Positions 35,645 to 45,618 are shown, numbered from the stretch's first letter. The stretch is 64,000 bases of DNA from Formivibrio sp. (GCA_031291275.1 JARLJJ010000338.1:31120-95119), one strand, 5' to 3'. Notes: a model not told the origin generated them from the letters alone. Program-made: numbers and translations.

Positions 35645-36058
35645 ATGAAACGTTTACTCTTCGCCGCTGTATTGGTTTCTGCCGCCACGACGGCGCTGGC
35701 TGCCGATGTAGGTGTATCGGTAAGTATTGGTCAACCCGGCTTTTATGGTCGCCTCGACATTGGGGACTATCCACCACCACAAGTACTCTATCGCCAGCCA
35801 GTCATCGTCGAGCGGGTACCGATCGAACGCCCACCGATCTATCTGCGCGTTCCACCAGGTCACGCGAAACATTGGAGCCAGCATTGCCGTGAATACAACG
35901 CCTGCGGCGAGCGTGTGTTCTTCGTTCAAGATAATTGGTACCAACAAACCTATGTTCCGCACTATCAAGAGCGGCATGGCGAACGTCAGAATGATCGCGG
36001 TGATCAATGGAAAAAACACAACAAAGAAGAAGACCGTGGACATGGTCCCAAGCGTTAA
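35645..36058 (+). CDS. Small exported basic protein
   Basis: 137 residues from the ATG at 35645 with GAGAGG upstream. A signal peptide ends at ALAAD. The mature part begins VGVSVSIGQPGFYGRLDIGDYPPPQ, a sequence type shared with several betaproteobacterial secreted proteins (compare the VSIGIGLPNVSIGVHLG opening of the protein at 968-1873). The tail is a charged His/Arg/Lys/Asp stretch. Two Cys (HCREYNACGERV) may pair. Function unknown. Confidence 0.8.
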   Translation: MKRLLFAAVLVSAATTALAADVGVSVSIGQPGFYGRLDIGDYPPPQVLYRQPVIVERVPIERPPIYLRVPPGHAKHWSQHCREYNACGERVFFVQDNWYQQTYVPHYQERHGERQNDRGDQWKKHNKEEDRGHGPKR

Positions 36059-36166
36059 GGCACCTTCATGATGTGGATCATGAAATGTCAACGAATAGCC
36101 TGTCCGAACGTTTAGTACAAGTCAGTGCTTGATTGTCTGACTGTATTGTCATGTAGGGAGAGCATC

Positions 36167-36424
36167 ATGTTCATACACAACATTGTTTTAAAAAAAGCTT
36201 TATCGGTCATTGTGGGTGGTGTCCTTTTGGCCATTACCTCCGGCTGCGTCATTGCACCAGCCCCTTATCCCGCGACGGGCTATGTTGAACCCTACTATGC
36301 CAGCCCTGGGGTAGGCTGGGTTTGGGAATTCCAGCCAGATTTTGGCTGGGGCTGGCATCATCCACAGCACGGATGGTACAGAGATGGTCACGACGAATAT
36401 AGGCATGGCGGCGGCAGGCACTAA
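36167..36424 (+). CDS. Small Trp/His/Gly-rich lipoprotein
   Basis: 85 residues from the ATG at 36167 with GGGAGA upstream. The signal peptide ends in a lipobox (TSGC). The mature peptide is rich in Tyr, Trp, His and Gly (GWVWEFQPDFGWGWHHPQHGWYRDGHDEYRHGGGRH), which suggests metal binding or envelope association. It follows the previous gene by 108 bp. Not assigned to a named family. Confidence 0.75.
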   Translation: MFIHNIVLKKALSVIVGGVLLAITSGCVIAPAPYPATGYVEPYYASPGVGWVWEFQPDFGWGWHHPQHGWYRDGHDEYRHGGGRH

Positions 36425-36705
36425 CGCTTCACGGCACTTAGTTAACCTTTGGTATCGCAACTGGCTGCGCACCAACAAAACTCCTGAAAAGGAGTAGTCA
36501 AAACCAAGAGCCATCTGACCCATCAAATTTAGAATTATTTGTGTCAGATGGCCCGCTTGTTATGCCCTTTCACTTTTCATCGTTTCCCAAGTCAACTCTT
36601 TCCTGTATTGCGCATCCACCTTCGACCTCAAACCACTCTTGATTGTTACTTTTCACAACTTGGCCGCATCCTCGTTTGAACTTTGCAACTATTTGTATTT
36701 TAAAT

Positions 36706-36724
36706 AGTAATGAGAATCATCTAT
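36706..36724. promoter_or_regulatory. Weak Fur-box-like sequence
   Basis: AGTAATGAGAATCATCTAT matches the canonical 19-bp Fur box at about 12 of 19 positions with an intact central TGA.AATCA. No iron gene is adjacent, so the call is tentative. Confidence 0.25.
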
Positions 36725-36813
36725 GATTAATTATAGATATGTTTTTCCAAGAACCAAGACATGCGGCACTTGGATGAAATATCGATGAATGACACCTACT
36801 TGCTCGATTGACA

Positions 36814-36838
36814 TCGGTACGCCAACACACAGACGTTG
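36814..36838 (+). promoter_or_regulatory. Shared upstream motif, copy C (csbD-like gene)
   Basis: Core GGTACGCCAACACACAGACG, 20 of 25 positions identical to copy A; ends 156 nt before the start codon. It is followed by a small dyad, TCTGATCAGA. Confidence 0.55.
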
Positions 36839-36994
36839 TCTGATCAGACAAGTATCTTGTCCATATCCGCCATTTCCATGCAATAGGTTGTGCTTGTCTG
36901 TACGTGATGGGCCCAAACTTCATGTTGCATGCTCCTACAGCGGATAGCTTATTGGTTACTCCACCAATTAAGTACCGAAAGGAAGGGGACTGAT

Positions 36995-37204
36995 ATGAAC
37001 TGGGAAATTGTCGAAGAGAATTGGCAAGATTACGCGGGCAATATCAAAACACGCTGGAACAAGCTCACCGAGGATCACCTCGCGTTGATTGATGGCAAGC
37101 GCGTCAAATTAGCAGGCAAAATCCAGGAGGCCTACGGCTTCACGGATAACGAAGTGGAACAAGAGCTCAAGTTCTTTGAACGGACAATCGATCAAATACT
37201 TTGA
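36995..37204 (+). CDS. CsbD-family general stress protein
   Basis: 69 residues from the ATG at 36995 with GGAAGGGG upstream. Sequence MNWEIVEENWQDYAGNIKTR followed by WNKLTEDHLALIDGKRVKLAGKIQ matches the short CsbD family (YjbJ-type): acidic, helical, soluble. In Bacillus, CsbD is under the general stress sigma factor, and YjbJ in E. coli is abundant in stationary phase. The biochemical role is unknown. The gene is monocistronic by layout. Confidence 0.9.
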   Translation: MNWEIVEENWQDYAGNIKTRWNKLTEDHLALIDGKRVKLAGKIQEAYGFTDNEVEQELKFFERTIDQIL

Positions 37205-37446
37205 ACAGGTAATCCACTGTTGCAGCCTTTTTTCTAACCAAGCATCAAACCGCTTGGAGAGGCATCGTATCGATCAAAACCATGCAGAAATATACGAATT
37301 AGCAGATATTGTGCACAGCTCAGGTGTAGCCACAAATTTGCAAATCCTGCTAGCTGAACATGAACCCATCATCGAAGCTCAAGCGACGGCCAATAAACAC
37401 ATCCCAAGCCAGACGAACGTACAACAATATCCGGCAGAATCACTGT

Positions 37447-40400
37447 TTAGCTTGGTGTAGCCTCTGCAGGCAACTTCAATTCCAACTCAGCGATCAACTC
37501 AGCCATTGCTGTGCTGAATTTTGCCAGGCAATCTTCCACTTGGTCTCTGGGCTGTTTTTGCTTGAGTAACTGCTCAAGTTGGCTTGCCAATAACCTGAGC
37601 GATTCGGCACCAAGCATGCCCGCCAATCCTTTGATAGTGTGAGCATGACGTTCCGCCAACGCCAAATCGTCCAGTTCGAGTGCATGGACAATTTCCACAG
37701 GTACTTTTTTATGCAGAACGCAAAACTTGCTCAGCATGGAAAGATAGAGCGGAACCTTGCCAGAAACCCGACGTAAACCGGTTGCACTATCAAGGCCATT
37801 GATGCTGGAGAGAATGGCTTTGATCGGACCTTCATCATCTGACGTTTCTGATTCACGGAATACATCTTCCCGAACCTTGATCCAACGCGGCAGAATCGCC
37901 CATAGCTCATCAGGTTCTATCGGCTTGGCAATGAAATCATTCATCCCGGCAGACAAACAAAGATCTCGGTCTTGCTGCATGGCATTGGCAGTCAGTGCAA
38001 TGATCGGTAACTCGGCACATTCCGGCAGTTTGCGAATTTCCCGCGTAGCGGTTACGCCATCCATGACAGGCATCTGCATATCCATCAAAACAAGGTCGTA
38101 ACGCATCTGCTTTACTTTTTCCAGTGCAATGACGCCATTTTCGGCAATATCAACAAGCAGTCCACGTTCGCGCAATAAATCCGTAGCAACCTCCTGATTG
38201 CTTATATTGTCCTCAACCAACAGAACCCGGGCATCGCGCAAAGCCATGGAGACAACGTCTGCGACAGGCGCTATTGATGCCGGACAGAGCTCAGTGGAGA
38301 CCACATCGAACAGACGCAATACAGTGTCAAACAACGGCGTCGCGGTCACGGGCTTGATCAGCGTATCCGCAATAATAGGGTCAGCCATGAATGATTCATT
38401 ACTTTCAGAATCGGTGAGCATCACCAGTCGTGATGAGTGCCCTTGCCTCATACGTTGGGTTTTCAGCACGGAGGTAATCTCTCCTTCACCCGGCATCCGC
38501 GCATCCAAAAAGATGACCTCATAAGACGTGCCTGCGGCAGCAGCCTGATCAATTTCATTCAAAGCTGCCACGGCAGTGGCAACAGTCGTTACAAGGAAAC
38601 CAAATTTTTGCAGCAGGTTGCTGAGCACCGTGCGCGCATGTTCGTTATCGTCCACCACCAGGATACGCTGCCCGAGCAGTTCCGGCGGGAGCATCAAACT
38701 CCGCCCCGAGGCTTCGCCAAGTACCAGGCGCACGGTAAACCAGAAGATGGAGCCCTTCCCCTGCGTACTCTCCAGGCCGACTTGCCCGCCCATCAGCTCA
38801 ACCAGACGTTTCGATATCGCAAGGCCAAGACCGGTGCCACCAAATTCCCGCGTAACAGAACTATCTGCTTGTTCAAAGCTATTGAATAAGTGCGTGCTTT
38901 GTTCCTCGGTCAAACCGATACCCGTATCGTGGACGGAAAAAAGCAAGACAACTTCGCGACCGGCCTGCTGTACAAGCGTAATGCGGATGGCGACTTCACC
39001 GGCCTCGGTAAATTTAACCGCATTATTCGCGTAGTTGATCAGGACTTGTCCCAAACGCAACGGATCGCCAATGAGAGAAGCCGGCACATCGGTTGCAATA
39101 TCAACAATAAACTCCAGCTTCTTGCTTTCAGCCTTGGCGGCAATCAGGCTGATCACATTGTCGATTACCGCTTCAATATTGAAACGGATGCGCTCAATGG
39201 TCATCCCTCCAGCATCGATTTTAGAAATATCGAGAATGTCATTAATGATGGACAGCAAGTGGCGGGCAGAATTTTCGATCTTGTCCAGACGAGCAGTCTG
39301 TCTAGCGCGAGGATCTTCGCGTTTGAGCAAGTGGGTAAACCCAATGATGGCATTCAGGGGAGTGCGGATTTCATGGCTCATATTGGCCAGAAAGGTCGCC
39401 TTTGATTTATTACCGACTTCAGCAGCTTCCTTCGCAGAAAGCAATTCACGCGCAGCCAAACGAGCGTGAGTCACATCTTCATAAATCAATAACCAGCCTA
39501 ATGGTTTTTTCTCGCTATCTTCAACCAGATGGCAACGTTGCGTCAGTATCCGGCCATCTGCCAGCGTCAGCTCCTGCTTCTGACCATTTTCTCCAGCACT
39601 TGCAGTATCTGGCGGCAGCGAATTTTGCACTTGAAATACATCAACCAAGGACTGCCCGATGTAACCTTGGGAGGGATCAGTACGCCACACCCGATGGAAA
39701 CTCGGATTTTCATAGATCACCCGGTACAGCGGATCGACGAACAGGATGCCAGCATCCATGGCACCGAGCAGGGCGATCATGCGAGAGTGTTCATGTTCCA
39801 GGCCTGCAGCCAATGCAGCTTGCGAATCGCGCGCAGCGGTAAGATCATTGACTCGCTCGGCGATAACTCGCGACATGGCATTGAATGCGGCACCCAAGCG
39901 GCCGATTTCATCCTCGCCCTCAGGAACCGCCCCCGGCGTCAAATTGCCAGCAGCGACCTCGCCGCTGGCACGGGTCAGTTTATCGAGATGACGTGTCAAC
40001 CAGAAACCCAATCCTGCCAGCAATCCCGTCGAAAGCAGCAACTCGACCAGTGCAATAGCCACACCCTGAGTAAGTAATTGCTTTTGTGCCGCCAGAATCT
40101 GTGACAGATTAAGACCATATCGCAAAGTGCCAAGCCGCTGTCCTGCCAGAATGACCGGCACAGCCACATCATAACGGGGCGTTTCGGTCGAAAAAATGGA
40201 TAGATTTTTGTCTGGTGGTGGTAATGGAGTTAGGGGGTTCCATCCCGACATGGCAATCGGCCGATTCTCGACATCCAGAACAGCGAGGTAATCAATACCT
40301 TTCGACGTTCGACTTTCGTCCAGAACGGCTTGCACTGTCACCTGATCATACTGAGCCAATGGTGCGACCAAGGCCGCAATCAGCACGGGTGAGATTTGTT

Positions 40401-40548
40401 CGGAATGGCGTTGCACCTGTTCCGTCATGTGTCCGTACAGCAAACGCATGCTGTTGCTTACCAGCAAGGTGAGCATGATGAACTCAACCATGATGGCTGC
40501 CAGCAGCAGGCGACTACGCAGCGTTTGCAGAGGCTTGATTCGCTTCAT
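37447..40548 (-). CDS. BarA-type hybrid sensor kinase: TM, HAMP, PAS, HisKA/HATPase, two receivers, HPt
   Basis: 1033 residues. TM1 at about 15-35, periplasmic domain to about 160, TM2 near 162-185, HAMP ([21 protein letters not shown]), a PAS domain (about 255-370), then HisKA with H392 in [10 protein letters not shown] and an HATPase with N and G boxes. Two receivers follow (D682 in [11 protein letters not shown]823 in [11 protein letters not shown]), and a C-terminal HPt has H970 in [11 protein letters not shown] complete phosphorelay in one chain; the final response regulator is not adjacent. It starts 3 bp after the PhnD-like gene, suggesting that protein provides its ligand signal. Confidence 0.94.
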   Translation of the reverse strand: MKRIKPLQTLRSRLLLAAIMVEFIMLTLLVSNSMRLLYGHMTEQVQRHSEQISPVLIAALVAPLAQYDQVTVQAVLDESRTSKGIDYLAVLDVENRPIAMSGWNPLTPLPPPDKNLSIFSTETPRYDVAVPVILAGQRLGTLRYGLNLSQILAAQKQLLTQGVAIALVELLLSTGLLAGLGFWLTRHLDKLTRASGEVAAGNLTPGAVPEGEDEIGRLGAAFNAMSRVIAERVNDLTAARDSQAALAAGLEHEHSRMIALLGAMDAGILFVDPLYRVIYENPSFHRVWRTDPSQGYIGQSLVDVFQVQNSLPPDTASAGENGQKQELTLADGRILTQRCHLVEDSEKKPLGWLLIYEDVTHARLAARELLSAKEAAEVGNKSKATFLANMSHEIRTPLNAIIGFTHLLKREDPRARQTARLDKIENSARHLLSIINDILDISKIDAGGMTIERIRFNIEAVIDNVISLIAAKAESKKLEFIVDIATDVPASLIGDPLRLGQVLINYANNAVKFTEAGEVAIRITLVQQAGREVVLLFSVHDTGIGLTEEQSTHLFNSFEQADSSVTREFGGTGLGLAISKRLVELMGGQVGLESTQGKGSIFWFTVRLVLGEASGRSLMLPPELLGQRILVVDDNEHARTVLSNLLQKFGFLVTTVATAVAALNEIDQAAAAGTSYEVIFLDARMPGEGEITSVLKTQRMRQGHSSRLVMLTDSESNESFMADPIIADTLIKPVTATPLFDTVLRLFDVVSTELCPASIAPVADVVSMALRDARVLLVEDNISNQEVATDLLRERGLLVDIAENGVIALEKVKQMRYDLVLMDMQMPVMDGVTATREIRKLPECAELPIIALTANAMQQDRDLCLSAGMNDFIAKPIEPDELWAILPRWIKVREDVFRESETSDDEGPIKAILSSINGLDSATGLRRVSGKVPLYLSMLSKFCVLHKKVPVEIVHALELDDLALAERHAHTIKGLAGMLGAESLRLLASQLEQLLKQKQPRDQVEDCLAKFSTAMAELIAELELKLPAEATPS

Positions 40549-40551
40549 GTG

Positions 40552-41391
40552 TTATTTTTTCTGCGCTTTCAGTTGCATGCGTACTTCCGCAGCATAGGGA
40601 TTCATGGATTCAAGTTCCCCATGTCTGAGCTCACGATAACCCCCGAGCTGATATTTCTCAAAATAGTCCTTCCCCACCGGGCTCCTGGAGAAATCCCACA
40701 GCGCACGATTGACCTTGCCGCGAATGCTTTTCCAGTGCTTATTGAGCAGATAGACCCGGCCGGCCATCGCATCGCTTTGGGCAAAGATATGCAACTGCGA
40801 CTGGATAGTAGGCGCCAGTTGCTGATAATTAGCCAGCGAGGTAAACCCGACGTTCGCCTCCCCGGTCAGCAACAGGCTAGCCACACTGTCTGATGCACTG
40901 ACATATTGGATGTTCATATCATCCAGCTTGTTTTTTCTCAGCCAATGCAACCCCCACAATGTCACTAGTGAAGTTTCCGACAAACCAAGTGCTTTGCCTC
41001 CGTGCAGATCCGCAGTCGTTTTAATCGAACTATTACCTGCCACCAAAGCTACGGCATAAAAATCCGCACAATAGGTTAGTAAAGGAGTGTATCCAGCGTC
41101 CGTTTGCAACAACCGCGCCTGATGGCCTGTGGTAATCACCAAATCGTATTTCTGCGCAATGGCTCGTTCAACCGTGTCGGTAAAATTCGGTGCTGTAACA
41201 ATTTCAACCGGCATCCCCAGCGCCTGGGCCAAGTAAAAACGCAAAGGTTGATACATTTCGATAATGACGCGCGCGCTGGTGTGGGGAGCAACGCCAATAC
41301 GAAATATCTCTGTCGCGCGCGCTGAAGAAACGATCAGCAAACCTTGCATCAGGAATAAAAAGAAAAAACAGCGCGCTATTTTCATCATCAT
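40552..41391 (-). CDS. PhnD-like periplasmic substrate-binding protein, likely sensor partner of the hybrid kinase
   Basis: 279 residues. Signal peptide ends near ARATEIFRIG. Type-2 periplasmic-binding fold of the phosphate/phosphonate (PhnD) type: IGVAPHTSARVIIEMYQPLRFYL, VTAPNFTDTVERAIAQKYDLVITTG, LHGGKALGLSET. No ABC permease or ATPase is nearby. Its coding region lies directly before the hybrid kinase gene, a layout known for binding-protein-assisted sensor kinases such as TorT-TorS. Three tandem ATG codons lie at the start, overlapping a small upstream ORF by ATGA. Ligand unknown. Confidence 0.88.
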   Translation of the reverse strand: MMMKIARCFFFLFLMQGLLIVSSARATEIFRIGVAPHTSARVIIEMYQPLRFYLAQALGMPVEIVTAPNFTDTVERAIAQKYDLVITTGHQARLLQTDAGYTPLLTYCADFYAVALVAGNSSIKTTADLHGGKALGLSETSLVTLWGLHWLRKNKLDDMNIQYVSASDSVASLLLTGEANVGFTSLANYQQLAPTIQSQLHIFAQSDAMAGRVYLLNKHWKSIRGKVNRALWDFSRSPVGKDYFEKYQLGGYRELRHGELESMNPYAAEVRMQLKAQKK

Positions 41392-41675
41392 TCAGCTATA
41401 TAAGTGAGCGAGTATTTTGACATGTCAAACCACTTCATCCCAATGGTGAATATTAAGAATGGCAAAAGCAGGCATACAGATAGATTGAGCAATGCTTGAT
41501 GCCAAAATATCAAAGGCGCAAGGAAATGCAGATCAATACCGCGCCAATCGAGCCATGACCACGATTGTCTGAATGACGCTTGAAATTCATCTGGAAACTC
41601 ATTCTTGCTGCGCGATAGCTTGGCGATATACACAGCACCGTTCTCATCAACCCAAAAACAAAGGGCCCACCGCAA
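41388..41675 (-). CDS. Small hypothetical membrane protein (uncertain)
   Basis: Up to 95 residues from a TTG at 41675; a GTG at 41633 is an alternative start. One long hydrophobic segment (about 48-80, HFLAPLIFWHQALLNLSVCLLLPFLIF written here in part: LLNLSVCLLLPFLIF). Its stop overlaps the PhnD-like start by ATGA, which favours a real coupled gene. Against it, the TTG lies inside the hairpin of the tRNA-Arg terminator, there is no clear ribosome site and no family is recognised. Confidence 0.35.
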   Translation of the reverse strand: MRWALCFWVDENGAVYIAKLSRSKNEFPDEFQASFRQSWSWLDWRGIDLHFLAPLIFWHQALLNLSVCLLLPFLIFTIGMKWFDMSKYSLTYIAE

Positions 41676-41692
41676 CTCTGCAGTAAGCCCTT
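41654..41692 (-). terminator. Terminator after tRNA-Arg
   Basis: On the minus strand AAGGGC and GCCCTT enclose a 20-nt loop and are followed by TGTTTTT, just downstream of the tRNA 3' end. Confidence 0.6.
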
Positions 41693-41703
41693 AATTTTTA
41701 ATC

Positions 41704-41780
41704 TGGTGCGCCCGACAGGAATCGAACCTGTGACCTTCAGCTTCGGAAACTGACACTCTATCCAACTGAGCTACGAGCGC
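41704..41780 (-). tRNA. tRNA-Arg, anticodon CCG
   Basis: 77 nt including the encoded CCA. Acceptor GCGCTCG pairs with CGGGCGC; the D-arm has AGCTCAGTTGGATAGAG; anticodon loop TTCCGAA with stem TCAGT/GCTGA gives anticodon CCG, which reads CGG. The T-arm has GGTTCGATTCC. All arms pair normally. Confidence 0.96.
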
Positions 41781-41910
41781 AACGGGAGGCGAATCATAGC
41801 GCGTTTGGATTTTTTCGTCCATGCTGGAACTGGTTCGGGCCTATGATTCACCTTATAAATATTCTCACTGGCTCAAGCTCCACGAAATAATCAAGAGAAG
41901 GGGTAGTGGC

Positions 41911-42657
41911 ATGGCCAACAGCGATCCCAGCAAATCAAAACACTTGACCGTCATCATTTTGGTGGTACTGATCGGCATTCCTTTGTTTTTCTTTCTGCTG
42001 ATCAAATTGTTCACTTCTGGTACTTCGATCGATACCGCCAGCCCAACCATGACTCAAGAAGCCATTGCGGCTCGCCTTCAGCCGGTCGGCCAAATCAAGA
42101 TTGTGGACAGTGCCCCTCCTGGCTCCCGTAGTGGCAAGACGGTCTATGAGACGGTCTGTTTTGCCTGCCATGCCACGGGTGCAGCCAACTCTCCCAAATT
42201 CGGCGATGCCTCAGCCTGGGCGCCCCGTATTGCCAAGGGTTACGATGCATTGATCAAGAGTGCATTGAACGGGTTTAACGCCATGCCGGCACGGGGCGGT
42301 TCTCCCGATCTGACTGATGACGAAGTCAAACGTGCCATTGCTTATATGGCCAATGCGGGCGGCGCCCAATTCCAGGGACCGGCCATAGTTGCGGCGACTG
42401 GCTCAGCGATTGATCCGAATGGAAAAGGCAAAGAGATTTACCAAACCATCTGCGTTGCCTGCCATGCGACTGGAGTAGCCAATGCTCCCAAATTTGGCGA
42501 TAAGGCAGCTTGGGCGCCCCGCTTGAAGGATGGCGTGGATAATGCCGTTGCCATTGCCATCAAAGGCCTCAATGTTATGCCCCCCAAAGGCGGTTATACC
42601 GGCTCGGATGAAGAGTTCAAGGCCGCCGCACTATATATGATCAACAACTCGAAATGA
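41911..42657 (+). CDS. Di-haem cytochrome c (c5-type), membrane anchored
   Basis: 248 residues from the ATG at 41911 with AAGGGG upstream; the longer frame from 41821 lacks a ribosome site. An uncleaved N-terminal TM helix (about 12-36) anchors it facing the periplasm. Two homologous haem domains follow, with CFACH (C83, C86, H87) and CVACH (C181, C184, H185). Each has a distal Met in NAMPARGG or NVMPPKGG. The repeats share ATGxANxPKFGDxxAWAPR, showing internal duplication. It probably carries electrons to a terminal oxidase. Confidence 0.93.
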   Translation: MANSDPSKSKHLTVIILVVLIGIPLFFFLLIKLFTSGTSIDTASPTMTQEAIAARLQPVGQIKIVDSAPPGSRSGKTVYETVCFACHATGAANSPKFGDASAWAPRIAKGYDALIKSALNGFNAMPARGGSPDLTDDEVKRAIAYMANAGGAQFQGPAIVAATGSAIDPNGKGKEIYQTICVACHATGVANAPKFGDKAAWAPRLKDGVDNAVAIAIKGLNVMPPKGGYTGSDEEFKAAALYMINNSK

Positions 42658-42700
42658 GATTCCAGTTTAGTTAAGCCTTCACTTTGCCTTCCAATGGAAA

Positions 42701-42735
42701 GACCATTTCCTCTCCAAGCGACCGGGGAAATGGTC
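42701..42735 (+). terminator. Hairpin after the cytochrome c gene
   Basis: GACCATTTCC pairs perfectly with GGAAATGGTC over a 15-nt loop, followed by ATTTG. Only a short T-run. Confidence 0.5.
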
Positions 42736-42903
42736 ATTTGATCTGATGGTAGCTGTGCCATCTCACCTAATGCCCAAAAAGCAATAACCACTCCGCCATA
42801 TCCTTATAACCAGATCGTCCTTTGAACCGCCGGTTAATTCCTGTAAATTTTGTTTCTAAGAATCGTTTGCAATTAATTGATCCAACATCCGGAAGCGTTA
42901 TCC

Positions 42904-43827
42904 ATGACTCCGCTCGACGAACATCGCCTGACTCATCTCAAACAGCTTGAGGCTGAATCCATCCACATCATCCGTGAAGTCGCGGCTGAATTTGAAAACC
43001 CGGTCATGCTGTATTCCATCGGCAAGGATTCGGCTGTAATGCTGCATCTGGCGCTCAAGGCCTTCTATCCGGGCAAGCCGCCGTTTCCGCTGATGCACGT
43101 GGATACCACCTGGAAGTTCAAGGAGATGATCGCGTTTCGTGACCATACCGCTGAGAAATATGGTCTGGACCTGATCATCCACGTTAACGAAGAAGGCGTT
43201 TCTGCCGGCATCAACCCGTTTGATTCGGGCTCGGCCAAGCATACCGATGTGATGAAAACAGAGGGTTTGAAGCAGGCGCTGAACAAATACAAGTTCGATG
43301 CAGCCTTCGGCGGCGCGCGGCGCGACGAGGAAAAATCCCGCGCCAAGGAACGCGTTTACTCGTTCCGCGACAAGAACCATCGCTGGGACCCGAAAAACCA
43401 GCGTCCGGAACTCTGGAATATCTACAACAGCAAAATCGACAAGGGCGAAAGCATCCGCGTGTTTCCGCTTTCGAACTGGACCGAACTCGATATCTGGCAA
43501 TACATCTACCTGGAAAATATCGAGATTGTGCCACTTTACTTCTCGGCCGAACGCCAAGTCGTCGAGCGCGATGGCACGCTGATCATGATTGATGATGACC
43601 GTATCCTGCCGCACCTTGCGCCAGATGAAAAAATTGAAACACGTTGGGTGCGTTTCCGTACCTTGGGCTGTTATCCATTGACCGGCGCTGTGGAAAGTCA
43701 CGCGCAAAACTTGCCTGAAGTCATCCAGGAAATGCTGCTGACCAAGACCAGCGAGCGACAGGGTCGTGTGATCGACCACGATTCGGCAGGCTCGATGGAG
43801 AAGAAGAAGATGGAAGGCTACTTCTAA
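42904..43827 (+). CDS. cysD: Sulfate adenylyltransferase subunit 2
   Basis: 307 residues from the ATG at 42904 with GGAAG 8 nt upstream. PP-loop [17 protein letters not shown], then [28 protein letters not shown] and [10 protein letters not shown] are the family motifs of the ATP-sulfurylase catalytic subunit. With CysN it makes APS from sulfate and ATP for sulfur assimilation. Length is normal. It is separated from cysN by 98 bp that are largely filled by a repeat. Confidence 0.96.
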   Translation: MTPLDEHRLTHLKQLEAESIHIIREVAAEFENPVMLYSIGKDSAVMLHLALKAFYPGKPPFPLMHVDTTWKFKEMIAFRDHTAEKYGLDLIIHVNEEGVSAGINPFDSGSAKHTDVMKTEGLKQALNKYKFDAAFGGARRDEEKSRAKERVYSFRDKNHRWDPKNQRPELWNIYNSKIDKGESIRVFPLSNWTELDIWQYIYLENIEIVPLYFSAERQVVERDGTLIMIDDDRILPHLAPDEKIETRWVRFRTLGCYPLTGAVESHAQNLPEVIQEMLLTKTSERQGRVIDHDSAGSMEKKKMEGYF

Positions 43828-43837
43828 GGAAGCAGCC

Positions 43838-43917
43838 GTAGGGTGGGTTTGGCGAAGCCGTCACCCACCAAGAACAGATACTGGCGGGTGACGCCCCGAA
43901 CGGCTAACTCGCCCTAC
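43838..43917. repeat. Palindromic intergenic repeat between cysD and cysN
   Basis: An 80-bp unit begins GTAGGGTGGGTTTGGCGAAG and ends GCCCTAC, with internal dyads GTCACCCACC / GGCGGGTGAC. Its GTAGGGTGGGT...CGCCCTAC form resembles repeats dispersed in intergenic DNA of many beta- and gammaproteobacteria. It occupies the place where the cysN ribosome site would be expected. Confidence 0.7.
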
Positions 43918-43925
43918 ATTGGATT

Positions 43926-45371
43926 ATGCATATGACTCACCAATCCGAACTGATCGAAAACGATATCCTGGCTTACTTGAAGCAGCATGAGAACAAGGAC
44001 ATGTTGCGCTTCATCACTTGTGGCAATGTCGATGACGGCAAATCCACGCTGATCGGGCGGCTGCTGCACGATTCCAAGCTGATCTTTGAAGACCAGCTGG
44101 CTGCCATCGAACGCGATTCAAAGAAGTACAACACCACCGATGATGAAATCGATCTGGCACTGTTGGTCGATGGCCTGCAAGCGGAGCGCGAACAAGGCAT
44201 TACCATCGATGTGGCGTATCGCTATTTCAGCACTGAAAAGCGCAAGTTCATCATTGCCGACTGCCCCGGTCACGAGCAATACACGCGCAACATGGCCACC
44301 GGTGCTTCGACCTGCGATTTGGCCGTGATCCTGATCGATGCACGACGCGGCGTACAAACACAAACGCGCCGGCACAGCTTTATCGTCAGCCTGCTGGGCA
44401 TTCGGCACGTGGTCGTCGCCATCAACAAGATGGACCTGGTCGATTTCAGCGAAGATACCTATAACCGCATCCGCGATGAATATCTGGCTTTTAGCAAATC
44501 GCTCAACATCGCCGACATACGCTTTGTGCCGATTTCTGCATTGCGCGGGGATAACGTGGTCACCCCCAGCGAACGCATGCCCTGGTATGCCGGCCCAACG
44601 ATGATGCAATCGCTGGAAAATGTGGCCATCAATAAAGATCAGGCACTCAAATCCTTCCGCTTGCCGGTGCAATACGTTAACCGGCCAAACCTGGATTTTC
44701 GTGGCTTCTGCGGCACCATCGCAGCAGGAGAGATTCGCCCCGGCGATGAAGTAGTCGCCCTGCCCTCGGGCAAACGCAGCAAGGTAAAGGCTATCGTGAC
44801 GGCCGATGGCGAACTGCCACTGGCCTTTGCCGGACAAGCGATCACCCTCACGCTGGCTGATGAAATCGATATCTCCCGCGGTGACTTGATTGTGCGTGCA
44901 GACAGCGTGCCGCCCCAAATGGCCAATGCATTCGATGCAAACATTGTCTGGATGAACGAATTACCCTTGGTCATCGGCAAAGAATACGCGTTCAAAATGG
45001 CCGGCAAGCCAGTATTTGGGCGAATCAGCGCCATTCATCACCGGGTGGATGTGAATACGCTTGAACATCTGCCTGCCACAATGATGTCGCTAAACGAAAT
45101 CGCACTTTGCCGTATAACGCTCAACGCACCGGTGGCATTTGATGTCTATAGCGATTGCCGCGGCACAGGCAGCTTTATCGTGATCGACCGCCTGACCAAT
45201 GCCACCGCCGGCGCCGGCATGATCCAGCGCGCCGTTATCGACAAGTCATCCGAAACATATGACCACACAGAAGAGGTATGGGAAGCATTTGAAGCCGACC
45301 TGAATCTGCTGATTTTGAAGCACTTCCCGGATAGCAACCCGGCAGAGATTCGCGCCAAAATCAAACATTAA
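43926..45371 (+). CDS. cysN: Sulfate adenylyltransferase subunit 1 (GTPase)
   Basis: 481 residues; the start is the ATG at 43926 or 43932. GTPase motifs: [15 protein letters not shown] (P-loop), [18 protein letters not shown] and NKMD. EF-Tu-like beta-barrels follow. GTP hydrolysis drives APS formation by CysD. The C-terminus stops after the CysN domains, with no CysC (APS kinase) fusion. The ribosome site is poor because a repeat lies just upstream. A terminator follows at 45401-45433. Confidence 0.96.
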   Translation: MHMTHQSELIENDILAYLKQHENKDMLRFITCGNVDDGKSTLIGRLLHDSKLIFEDQLAAIERDSKKYNTTDDEIDLALLVDGLQAEREQGITIDVAYRYFSTEKRKFIIADCPGHEQYTRNMATGASTCDLAVILIDARRGVQTQTRRHSFIVSLLGIRHVVVAINKMDLVDFSEDTYNRIRDEYLAFSKSLNIADIRFVPISALRGDNVVTPSERMPWYAGPTMMQSLENVAINKDQALKSFRLPVQYVNRPNLDFRGFCGTIAAGEIRPGDEVVALPSGKRSKVKAIVTADGELPLAFAGQAITLTLADEIDISRGDLIVRADSVPPQMANAFDANIVWMNELPLVIGKEYAFKMAGKPVFGRISAIHHRVDVNTLEHLPATMMSLNEIALCRITLNAPVAFDVYSDCRGTGSFIVIDRLTNATAGAGMIQRAVIDKSSETYDHTEEVWEAFEADLNLLILKHFPDSNPAEIRAKIKH

Positions 45372-45400
45372 GAACGACCACCTTGAACTTCGTTTAACGA

Positions 45401-45433
45401 GAAAGAGGCCATGCTACCAAGATGGCCTTTTTC
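45401..45433 (+). terminator. Rho-independent terminator after cysN
   Basis: GAAAGAGGCCAT pairs with ATGGCCTTTTTC (11 of 12 bp) around GCTACCAAG; the stem ends in a T-run. Confidence 0.85.
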
Positions 45434-45544
45434 GTTCCGCCCACAAATAGCAATGATTAGCTAAAGACCATTATTTCCCACGCCATCCCGCAGCGCATTC
45501 CAGGTTGCCAGAACAGGGGAAAAACGCATAGAATGCGGGTCTTC

Positions 45545-45618
45545 GCGGGCGTCGTATAATGGTAATACCCTAGCTTCCCAAGCTAGAGCCGTGAGTTCGA
45601 TTCTCATCGCCCGCTCCA
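45545..45618 (+). tRNA. tRNA-Gly, anticodon CCC
   Basis: 74 nt including CCA. Acceptor GCGGGCG pairs with CGCCCGC; anticodon stem CTAGC/GCTAG encloses TTCCCAA, so the anticodon is CCC and reads GGG. T-arm GAGTTCGATTCTC. Followed by a terminator. Confidence 0.96.

Larger units (their letters stand above)
36425..36994. other. AT-rich 570-bp intergenic region before csbD
   Basis: No gene is supported. Features seen: a hairpin ACTCCT-GAAA-AGGAGT at about 36479-36494; a 10-bp stem GCCATCTGAC with GTCAGATGGC at 36510-36552 (possible terminator); a Fur-box-like stretch at 36706-36724; and motif copy C at 36814-36838. Confidence 0.5.

Noticed and set aside
37176..37460. 94-residue plus-strand frame after csbD
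   Set aside because: Overlaps the csbD end out of frame, has no ribosome site and unremarkable composition.
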